From: Roseovarius sp. UBA6167 | Lineage (GTDB): Bacteria; Pseudomonadota; Alphaproteobacteria; Rhodobacterales; Rhodobacteraceae | Direction: 5' to 3' | Length of the DNA stretch: 29,470 nucleotides | Assembly: GCA_002428225.1 (NCBI GenBank) | Contig: DIUD01000076.1 | Span: forward strand, 773 to 30,242 | In this document: positions 1 through 7,031 of the stretch, in pieces | How the letters are laid out: each line of letters opens with the position of its first letter | How positions within the stretch are numbered: the stretch's first letter is position 1 | Position numbers and translations under genes: made by a program | Notes under the pieces: generated by a model | Seen by the model: only the letters and a program-made list of their open reading frames with translations | What the model was told of the DNA's origin: nothing | Databases searched by the model: none

Positions 1-41
1 GAGAACACCAACGGGTTGCTGCGCCGGTTCATGCCCAGGGG
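1..41 (+). pseudogene. IS30-family transposase, internal fragment (left part)
   Basis: The plus strand reads ENTNGLLRRFMPRG in frame from base 1. This resembles the ENTNGLLR(Q/R)(Y/F) block near the C-terminus of the IS30 transposase catalytic domain. The frame then enters unrelated sequence at about base 42. The matching C-terminal piece lies on the opposite strand at 208-321, and the two join exactly if 42-322 is inverted. The rest of the transposase would lie upstream of the window. The family call rests on this short motif plus the KTLGWRTPAEA motif in the other piece. Confidence 0.7.
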
Positions 42-163
42 AGCCCCGCGCGCGTCTTGCGCAGCTCCGTCTCGGCAAACTCGTCCATCGGCTCGACCAG
101 GCTTTCGGCGCGGTGAATCCGACGGTTGACCTCATGATACTCGTCGGCAAGCCGGGCAAAGCT
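42..163 (-). pseudogene. YdcH/DUF465-family small protein, C-terminal fragment (inverted)
   Basis: The minus strand from 163 down encodes SFARLADEYHEVNRRIHRAE followed by SLVEPMDEFAETELRKTRAGL. This resembles the C-terminal half of DUF465 (YdcH-like) coiled-coil proteins, which typically end in an LKDEI-like tail. Here the frame instead runs on into LPWA and a stop at 29-31. The missing KDEI plus stop is found on the plus strand at 324-338, directly beyond the inversion breakpoint. The N-terminal half is missing: an IS30-type end abuts the fragment at about 165. Such proteins are small and of unknown function. This copy appears inactivated, first by IS insertion and then by inversion. Confidence 0.65.
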
Positions 164-207
164 TAGATTCCAACTTCAAGTGCAACGGTTGATTTGAAGG
201 CCGCGAT
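164..207. mobile_element. IS30-type element terminus (probable inverted-repeat end)
   Basis: This stretch lies between the transposase stop codon (208-210 on the minus strand) and the DUF465 fragment. It contains ATTCCAACTTCAAGTGCAAC followed by GGTTGATTTGAAGGCCGC, which has the position and character of an IS terminal inverted repeat. The exact tip is placed near 164-168 by where DUF465 similarity begins. The opposite end of the element is not in the window, so the repeat cannot be verified against its partner, and no target duplication can be seen. Confidence 0.45.
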
Positions 208-321
208 TTAGTCGGCCATGGCTTCGGCTGGGGTTCGCCAGCCCAAGGTTTTTCCGGGACGGTTGTTCTTCAGGGCGGCGACGTCGTCAAGCCAGGTCTG
301 GCTGGCATCGCCGAGGTCGGT
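208..321 (-). pseudogene. IS30-family transposase, C-terminal fragment (inverted)
   Basis: Read on the minus strand, this encodes TDLGDASQTWLDDVAALKNN followed by RPGKTLGWRTPAEAMAD and a stop at 208-210. The N-RP-x-KTLGWRTPAEA motif is characteristic of the extreme C-terminus of IS30-family transposases. An in-frame stop lies immediately upstream on this strand, so the piece cannot be expressed alone. It continues directly from the ENTNGLLRRFMPRG piece at 1-41 once the 42-322 inversion is undone. Confidence 0.7.
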
Positions 322-428
322 TCAAGGACGAGATCTAGCGCCTGCTGACCTGAGAGCGTCCGGGAATCGCCGCCGCGCCAAGAGACAATGGCCTTGGCAA
401 GCGCGCGCTTTGGCTGCATGTGGACGAC

Positions 429-1556
429 ATGAGCAGGTTTTCATATGTTGTGACGGCCCGGGACGGGGCGGCGCGCGCGGGCGTGATGACCACCCCGCGC
501 GGGCAGATCCGCACACCGGCCTTCATGCCCGTGGGCACGGCGGCCACCGTCAAGGGGATGCTGCCCGAGAGCGTGGCGGCCACCGGGGCGGATATTCTTC
601 TGGGCAATACCTATCACCTGATGCTGCGCCCCGGCGCGGAGCGGGTGGCGCGGCTGGGCGGTTTGCACCGGTTCATGAACTGGGCGCGGCCGATCCTGAC
701 CGATTCGGGCGGTTTCCAGGTGATGAGCCTTGCCGGGCTGCGCAAGCTGAGCGAGGAGGGCGTGCGCTTTCAGAGCCATGTGGACGGCTCGCGCCACATG
801 CTCACGCCCGAACGCTCGATGGAGATCCAGCGGCTGCTTGGGTCGGACATCGTGATGTGTTTCGACGAATGCCCGGCGCTGCCTGCCTCCGATGCCGAAG
901 TTGCCCGCGCCATGCGGTTGTCGATGCGCTGGGCGGAGCGGTCGAAGGCGGCGTTCGGCGACCGGCCCGGCCATGCGCTGTTCGGGATCATGCAGGGCGG
1001 TGTCACGCGGGAGTTGCGCGAGGAGAGCGCCGAGGCGCTGCGCGCCATCGGCTTTGACGGCTACGCCATCGGCGGGCTGGCGGTGGGCGAGGGGCAGGCG
1101 GCGATGTTCGGCGTGCTCGATTACGCCTGTGATCTGCTGCCCGGCGACCGCCCGCGCTACCTCATGGGGGTGGGCAAGCCCGACGATATCGTGGGCGCGG
1201 TCAGGCGCGGAGTGGACATGATGGATTGCGTGCTGCCCACGCGCTCGGGGCGGACCGGGCAGGCGTGGACGCGGCGCGGGCAGGTCAACCTCAAGAACGC
1301 GCGCCATGCCGACGATCCGCGCCCACTGGACGAGGATTGCACCTGTCCGGTCTGCCGGGGCTATTCGCGCGCCTATCTCCATCATGTCCATCGCGCCGGA
1401 GAGATGATCGCCGGGATGCTGCTTACCTGGCACAATCTGCATTATTATCAGGAGCTTGTGGCGGGGATGCGCGCGGCCATCACCGAGGGGCGCCTTGCCG
1501 GGTGGGAGGCGGAATTCCACGCCATGCGCGCCGAGGGCGACATCGCGCCGCTCTGA
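429..1556 (+). CDS. tgt: Queuine/preQ1 tRNA-ribosyltransferase
   Basis: Tgt exchanges guanine-34 for preQ1 in the anticodon of tRNA-Asp, -Asn, -His and -Tyr, the committed tRNA step of queuosine synthesis. The ATG at 429 gives 375 residues, the length of E. coli Tgt; an in-frame ATG at 420 would add three residues. Visible motifs are TDSGGFQVMSL with general acid/base D92, GGLAVGE, and the DCVLPTRSGR loop with nucleophile D266. The zinc site C304-x-C306-x2-C309 is followed by H335 at the canonical 26-residue spacing. The gene is intact and stands alone downstream of the rearranged IS/DUF465 region. I see no convincing promoter in 339-428 and only a weak ribosome-binding site. Confidence 0.95.
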   Translation: MSRFSYVVTARDGAARAGVMTTPRGQIRTPAFMPVGTAATVKGMLPESVAATGADILLGNTYHLMLRPGAERVARLGGLHRFMNWARPILTDSGGFQVMSLAGLRKLSEEGVRFQSHVDGSRHMLTPERSMEIQRLLGSDIVMCFDECPALPASDAEVARAMRLSMRWAERSKAAFGDRPGHALFGIMQGGVTRELREESAEALRAIGFDGYAIGGLAVGEGQAAMFGVLDYACDLLPGDRPRYLMGVGKPDDIVGAVRRGVDMMDCVLPTRSGRTGQAWTRRGQVNLKNARHADDPRPLDEDCTCPVCRGYSRAYLHHVHRAGEMIAGMLLTWHNLHYYQELVAGMRAAITEGRLAGWEAEFHAMRAEGDIAPL

Positions 1557-1667
1557 GGCGCGGATTTCCGCGCCGGAACGGGCGGGGGGCGGCGTATCAC
1601 CTTGCAGACGGGACCGAGGAGGCCGCGTCGCAACACGATCACACCGGACCCCGAAGGAGGGATCACC

Positions 1668-2258
1668 ATGAAAAAGACCGTTCTCATGACAGGGCTTGCG
1701 CTGGCCATCGGCCTTGGCGCGCTGAGCGAAGCGCGTGCGCAGGGTATGGGGCAGGAAGGCGCGGGCCAGGGCATGATGGGCCAGGGCATGATGGGCCAGG
1801 GTATGATGGGCCAGGGTATGATGGGCCAGGGCCTGAGCATGGAGGACATCGCCACGCGCTTCGGGCAGGCCGATACCGATGGCGACGGTCTGCTCGGCCG
1901 CGAGGAACTCGTCGCTCGCATGACCGAGCGCGCGAGCGCGCGCATCGCCGCGCATGCCGACCGGATGATCGGGCGCCATGACAGCGACAGCGACGGGATG
2001 CTGAGCCTGGAGGAGTTGCAGGCCGGACCGGCGGGGCGCATGTTCGAGCGGCTCGATGCCGATGGCGACGGGGCGATCTCGCCCGAGGAATTCGCCAGGA
2101 TGCGCGAGAAGCACGGGGGTCAAAAGGGCCGTCACGGCGCAGGGATGCGCGGGCGTCACGGCGCGGGCTATCAGGGCCATGGCGGCAAGGGCACGGGTCT
2201 GGGCGGCGGACAGGCTGAGCCGGGCGTCGTGATCCATCAGCATTTCTATAACCGCTGA
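1668..2258 (+). CDS. Secreted Met-rich EF-hand protein
   Basis: The 196-residue product starts at ATG 1668, behind a strong AAGGAGGG ribosome-binding site at 1654-1661. Residues 1-24 form a Sec signal peptide ending ARA|Q. Residues 35-55 are tandem GMMGQ repeats. Three textbook EF-hand loops follow: DTDGDGLLGREE (69-80), DSDSDGMLSLEE (105-116) and DADGDGAISPEE (130-141), each with D at positions 1, 3 and 5, G at 6 and E at 12. The tail is Gly/His-rich (GRHGAG repeats) and ends VVIHQHFYNR. Ca2+ binding by the loops is strongly implied. The Met pairs and His tail suggest additional binding of a soft metal such as copper, which is inference. It lies directly upstream of an ECF sigma / anti-sigma / metal-sensor cluster on the same strand. 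Its function is unknown. Confidence 0.85.
   Translation: MKKTVLMTGLALAIGLGALSEARAQGMGQEGAGQGMMGQGMMGQGMMGQGMMGQGLSMEDIATRFGQADTDGDGLLGREELVARMTERASARIAAHADRMIGRHDSDSDGMLSLEELQAGPAGRMFERLDADGDGAISPEEFARMREKHGGQKGRHGAGMRGRHGAGYQGHGGKGTGLGGGQAEPGVVIHQHFYNR
1764..1832 (+). repeat. 15-bp tandem repeat encoding GMMGQ
   Basis: Four perfect or near-perfect copies of GGCCAGGG(C/T)ATGATG run from 1764 to 1823, followed by a partial fifth copy. Copies differ only by a C/T wobble at one position. The unit is a multiple of three, so gain or loss of copies keeps the EF-hand frame open and changes only the number of Met-Met pairs just after the signal peptide. Confidence 0.9.
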
Positions 2259-2265
2259 TGCGCGC

Positions 2266-2302
2266 CCGGCCCCAACGCCCGCTTGTGGCGGGCCGGGGCC
2301 GG
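2266..2302 (+). terminator. Strong GC hairpin between the EF-hand and sigma genes
   Basis: The outer stem CCGGCCCC (2266-2273) pairs with GGGGCCGG (2295-2302). The inner stem GCCCGC (2277-2282) pairs with GCGGGC (2288-2293) around a TTGTG loop. There is no U-tract, so it is a partial terminator, attenuator or RNA-stability element rather than a classical intrinsic terminator. It sits 8 bp after the EF-hand stop and 15 bp before the sigma start, so it could give unequal expression of the two genes. Confidence 0.5.
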
Positions 2303-2317
2303 CTGTAGCCTCATGCG

Positions 2318-2911
2318 ATGGTCATGCCCTTCGACGATTCCGACACCACGCCGGACGAGGCGCTGCTTGCCGACTTCGCCAGAGGCGATCCGTCGGCGGC
2401 GCGGGCGCTCACGCTGCGGTTGACGCCGCGGGTTTTTGCCCATGCCTATCGGCTTCTGGGCAATCGCGCAGAGGCCGAGGAGGTGGCGCAGGAGGCGATG
2501 CTGCGGCTCTGGCGACAGGCCCCGGACTGGCGGGAGGGCGAGGCGAAGGTCTCGACCTGGCTCTATCGTGTCACCGCCAACCTGTGCATCGACCGGCGGC
2601 GGCGGGCAAAGGGTGGCACGGTGCCGCTCGATGCCGTGCCCGAGCCACCCGATGCGCAACCGGGCGTGGCCGAACGGATGCAGGCGCGCGATCGCGCCGC
2701 GGCGTTGCAGGCGGCGCTGAGCGATCTGCCCGAGCGGCAGCGGCAGGCGGTGGTGCTGCGCCATATCGAGGGGCTGGCCAATCCCGAGATCGCCGCGATC
2801 ATGGGGGCCAGCGTCGAGGCGGTCGAGAGCCTGACCACGCGCGGACGGCGCGCGCTGGCGGCGGCACTCGGCACAAGAAAAGAGGAGTTGGGCTATGCCG
2901 ATGAGCGATGA
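2318..2911 (+). CDS. ECF-type RNA polymerase sigma factor
   Basis: The 197-residue protein has only the two domains of group IV (ECF) sigma factors. Region 2 is about residues 25-95 (AYRLLGNRAEAEEVAQEAML, then LWRQ and a TWLYRVTANLCIDRRRR block). Region 4 is about 125-185 (LSDLPERQRQAVVLRHIEGL followed by a helix-turn-helix around NPEIAAIMGASVEAVES). It should direct polymerase to a small regulon when released by its anti-sigma factor. The start is uncertain: ATGs at 2318 and 2324 are both in frame and neither has a good ribosome-binding site. Its 3' end overlaps the next gene by 17 bp, indicating translational coupling to the putative anti-sigma factor. The order sigma, small membrane protein, CnrX-like sensor parallels metal-responsive Cnr-type systems. 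Confidence 0.9.
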   Translation: MVMPFDDSDTTPDEALLADFARGDPSAARALTLRLTPRVFAHAYRLLGNRAEAEEVAQEAMLRLWRQAPDWREGEAKVSTWLYRVTANLCIDRRRRAKGGTVPLDAVPEPPDAQPGVAERMQARDRAAALQAALSDLPERQRQAVVLRHIEGLANPEIAAIMGASVEAVESLTTRGRRALAAALGTRKEELGYADER

Positions 2912-3227
2912 CAAGCATGAGGCCGCGTGGCTCGAGACGTTTTTCGAGGCGGCGCGCGCGCACCCGGCCGCGCCGTCACCGGCGCTGATGACGGCGGTGC
3001 TGCGCGCGGCGGAAGCGCCGCCGCCCGCGCCGCCGCGTGTGCCGCTCATGGCGCGGCTGCGCGACGCCTTTGGCGGCTGGCCCGCGATGGCGGGGCTGGC
3101 GACGGCGGCGGCGGTCGGGGTGTGGATCGGCACCGCGCTGCCCGAGCCGGCCACCGGCGCGTCAGAGGCGGTCTGGCTGGTGGATATCGCGCCGGAACTG
3201 GCGTTCGATCTGGCGGGGGATTTCTGA
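2895..3227 (+). CDS. Small single-span membrane protein, putative anti-sigma factor
   Basis: The 110-residue product starts at ATG 2895, eight bases behind GAGGAG, and overlaps the sigma gene by 17 bp; ATG 2901 is an alternative. The N-terminal part (residues 1-60) is predicted cytosolic and includes WLETFFEAARAHPAAPSPAL and a second short helix, compatible with a sigma-binding helical segment. Residues 61-82 form one weak transmembrane helix. About 28 residues follow, ending DIAPELAFDLAGDF. Size, topology and position between an ECF sigma gene and a periplasmic sensor match small anti-sigma factors of the CnrY type, but I see no diagnostic sequence motif such as a zinc-binding HxxxCxxC. The function is inferred from context. 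Confidence 0.65.
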   Translation: MPMSDDKHEAAWLETFFEAARAHPAAPSPALMTAVLRAAEAPPPAPPRVPLMARLRDAFGGWPAMAGLATAAAVGVWIGTALPEPATGASEAVWLVDIAPELAFDLAGDF

Positions 3228-3718
3228 TGGCGGCAGAGCGGAAAACGGGCCTGTCCACCGGGCTGCGGGTGGTGCTGGTGGTGTCGCTCGCGCTCAATCT
3301 GGCGGTCGCGGGGGTGGCGGCGGGCTGGTGGCTGCGCCATGGCGGCGGGGGGCACGGACACCATCCGGCGCGGCTCGACATGGTGGGCGGGCCGCTGAGC
3401 CGCGCGCTGAGCGAGGCCGACCGGCGCGAGATCGGGCGCGGGATCCGTGATGCCATGCGCGCGCATGGCGCAGGGCGCGCAGAGTTGCGCGAGAGCATGG
3501 CGGCGCTGGTGGCCGAGTTGCGCGCCGAGCCGTTCGATGCCGGCGCGGTCGCCGCGCGGCTGGCCGCGCAGCGCGCCGCCTTTGCCGAGCGTTTCGAGAT
3601 GGGACAGGCGGCGCTTGTCGCGCATCTCGCCGCGATGAGCGGGACCGAACGTGCCGCCTATGCCGACCGGCTGGAAGCCGAGATCGCCGCCTATCGTGCA
3701 CGGCGGCGGGCGCAGTGA
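3227..3718 (+). CDS. CnrX-like membrane-anchored periplasmic metal sensor (heavy-metal resistance family)
   Basis: The 163-residue product starts at ATG 3227, overlapping the previous stop by one base (TGATG). It has a short cytosolic N-terminus, one transmembrane helix (about residues 13-35), and a periplasmic helical domain rich in Ala, Arg and Glu, ending RARRRAQ. Just outside the membrane is a His-rich stretch (H38, H43, H45, H46). Late in the domain H133 and M137 are spaced HxxxM, as are the H119/M123 ligands of CnrX from Cupriavidus. This suggests a metal-sensing subunit that relieves the anti-sigma factor. The family assignment is by architecture and motif spacing; the metal is unknown. 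The protein could instead be a Spy/CpxP-like periplasmic chaperone. Confidence 0.7.
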   Translation: MAAERKTGLSTGLRVVLVVSLALNLAVAGVAAGWWLRHGGGGHGHHPARLDMVGGPLSRALSEADRREIGRGIRDAMRAHGAGRAELRESMAALVAELRAEPFDAGAVAARLAAQRAAFAERFEMGQAALVAHLAAMSGTERAAYADRLEAEIAAYRARRRAQ

Positions 3719-3773
3719 AACGCGCATTCGGACTTGTCTCCGGATGCACGCGCGGGCATGTTGGCCAACAGCC

Positions 3774-3803
3774 GTTGAAACGGGGCTTGTGCTGCCCCAA
3801 GTA
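3774..3803 (+). promoter_or_regulatory. Candidate RpoH (sigma-32) heat-shock promoter for lon
   Basis: GTTGAAA at 3774-3780 is followed after 14 bases by CCCCAAGTA at 3795-3803. The E. coli sigma-32 consensus is CTTGAAA, a 13-17 bp spacer counted from slightly different edges, and CCCCATtTa. The match is 6/7 in the -35 and 7/9 in the -10. lon is a classical heat-shock gene, and this is the only gene start downstream within reach. Transcription would start near 3810, giving a leader of about 73 nt. Confidence 0.5.
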
Positions 3804-3820
3804 AGCCTCAAGCGAAACGG

Positions 3821-3860
3821 AGAGGGCCGGGGCTGCCGCGAAGCCGGGGCCGGGCCCTCT
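3821..3860 (+). promoter_or_regulatory. Hairpin in the lon 5' leader
   Basis: AGAGGGCC (3821-3828) pairs with GGCCCTCT (3853-3860). Inside it, GGCT (3831-3834) pairs with AGCC (3842-3845) around a 7-nt loop. It lies between the candidate heat-shock promoter and the lon ribosome-binding site (AGGAC, 3871-3875). It could modulate leader stability or act as a weak terminator for the upstream sensor operon. No function is shown. Confidence 0.35.
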
Positions 3861-3882
3861 TGCCAAGAACAGGACACCGAGC

Positions 3883-6294
<2,412 letters not shown>

Positions 6295-6301
6295 TCGAAC
6301 A

Positions 6302-6327
6302 GGCCCCGGCCAGAAATGGCCGGGGCC
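6302..6327 (+). terminator. Terminator-like hairpin after lon
   Basis: GGCCCCGGCCA (6302-6312) pairs perfectly with TGGCCGGGGCC (6317-6327), an 11-bp stem closed by a GAAA (GNRA) tetraloop. It begins 8 bases after the lon stop. There is no U-tract, so it may act with Rho or as a 3'-end stabiliser, but its position and strength make it the likely 3' boundary of the lon mRNA. Confidence 0.65.
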
Positions 6328-6470
6328 ATGCCTGCATGGCCATCCCGGCCGGAAAACATGTGCCGACGGGAGCGCGGCGCGCAAGTCTCGCTGGCCTTGG
6401 CGACGCGATCGCGCTAACGTGCTCTTGCGACTGACATGCGCGAAGTCATGTATTCATCAAGAGGCACCTG

Positions 6471-6884
6471 ATGGCCACGAAATCCCCCACCCTCGGCACG
6501 ACCGAGAAACCTGCGATCGCCGGCGCCGATCCCGCCAAGCCCAAGCTTGTCCTGACGGACGCGGTTGCCGCCCCCGAAGCCCCGGCCCTGCCCGAGTTGA
6601 AGCGGCAGGAATTGCTCGCGCTGGTGGTCAAGCGCGCCGGCACCAGGAAGAAACTTGCCAAGCCGGTGGTGGAGGCCGTGCTTGCGGTGCTCGGCGAGGC
6701 GCTGGCCGAGGGGCGCGATCTGAACCTTGCACCGCTGGGCAAGATCAGGATCAACCGCGCGCGCGATCTCGATAACGGTCGCGTGCTCGTCGCGCGCATC
6801 CGGCAGGGGGCCGGGGTCGGTGGCGCGCAGGATTCGCACGAGGACGAAGAGGCGAAAGAGGTGCTTGCAGAGCCATCGGAGTGA
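6471..6884 (+). CDS. HU-family DNA-binding protein with N-terminal extension
   Basis: The 137-residue product has an Ala/Pro-rich N-terminal extension of about 42 residues, then an HU/IHF-like fold: helices LKRQELLALVVKRAGTRKKL and AKPVVEAVLAVLGEALAEG, then the beta segment LNLAPLGKIRINRARDL and GRVLVARIRQG. A short acidic tail (HEDEEAKEVLAEPSE) follows. Canonical HU is about 90 residues, so this is an enlarged variant. It also lacks an obvious RNPxTGE-type arm tip: the corresponding segment reads INRARDLDNG. It probably binds DNA as a dimer, but nucleoid compaction should not be assumed. GAGG precedes the ATG by several bases. It lies after lon and just before a tRNA gene on the same strand. 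Confidence 0.8.
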   Translation: MATKSPTLGTTEKPAIAGADPAKPKLVLTDAVAAPEAPALPELKRQELLALVVKRAGTRKKLAKPVVEAVLAVLGEALAEGRDLNLAPLGKIRINRARDLDNGRVLVARIRQGAGVGGAQDSHEDEEAKEVLAEPSE

Positions 6885-6903
6885 CGCTAAAAGCCCCTCC
6901 AGC

Positions 6904-6978
6904 GGGTGATTAGCTCAGTGGTAGAGCGCTTCGTTCACATCGAAGATGTCAGGAGTTCGAATCTCTTATCACCCACCA
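6904..6978 (+). tRNA. tRNA-Val (anticodon CAC)
   Basis: A full cloverleaf is visible. The acceptor stem is GGGTGAT/ATCACCC and the D arm is GCTC-AGTGGTA-GAGC. The anticodon stem CTTCG/CGAAG encloses loop TTCACAT, giving anticodon CAC (reads GUG valine). The T arm carries GTTCGAATC. The discriminator is A6975, and CCA is encoded at 6976-6978. Only 19 bp separate it from the upstream HU-like gene. I see no integrated element or attachment-site duplication at its 3' end. Confidence 0.95.
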
Positions 6979-7031
6979 TCGCGTTCTTGTGACATCGCCC
7001 AAGGCCCTGGATGACGGCAGGGGATCCCTGC

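Larger units (their letters stand above)
42..322. other. Inferred 281-bp inverted segment
   Basis: Reversing bases 42-322 in place repairs two reading frames at once. At the left junction, ATG CCC AGG GG(41) joins A ACC GAC, giving MPRG-TDLGD of the IS30 transposase. At the right junction, GCG GGG CT joins C(323) AAG GAC GAG ATC TAG, giving RAGL-KDEI-stop of the DUF465 protein. Two independent frame repairs from one operation are hard to explain by chance. I see no long inverted repeat at the breakpoints, so the mechanism is unclear. An assembly artefact is possible. Confidence 0.7.

Noticed and set aside
25..324. 7-bp repeat CGGTTCA at 25-31 and 318-324 as the cause of the 42-322 inversion
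   Set aside because: The copies are in direct orientation, which would favour deletion rather than inversion, and they are very short.
1575..1595. GGAAC followed by CGT upstream of the EF-hand gene, as an ECF autoregulatory promoter
   Set aside because: The spacer is only 13 bp, too short for the usual 15-17 bp ECF spacing, and the region is so G-rich that a chance match is likely.
441..2243. Long minus-strand ORF of 600 codons across tgt and the EF-hand gene
   Set aside because: It runs antisense to clear conserved genes, has His/Arg/Ala-rich composition without motifs, and is the expected product of GC-rich third codon positions.
6434..6451. Dyad ACATG-N8-CATGT upstream of the HU-like gene as a repressor operator
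   Set aside because: Arms are only 5 bp, no regulator gene is nearby, and such short dyads occur by chance.
6904..7031. tRNA-Val 3' end as an integration site for a genomic island
   Set aside because: No integrase gene and no repeated tRNA 3' segment are visible, and the downstream gene is housekeeping amn.
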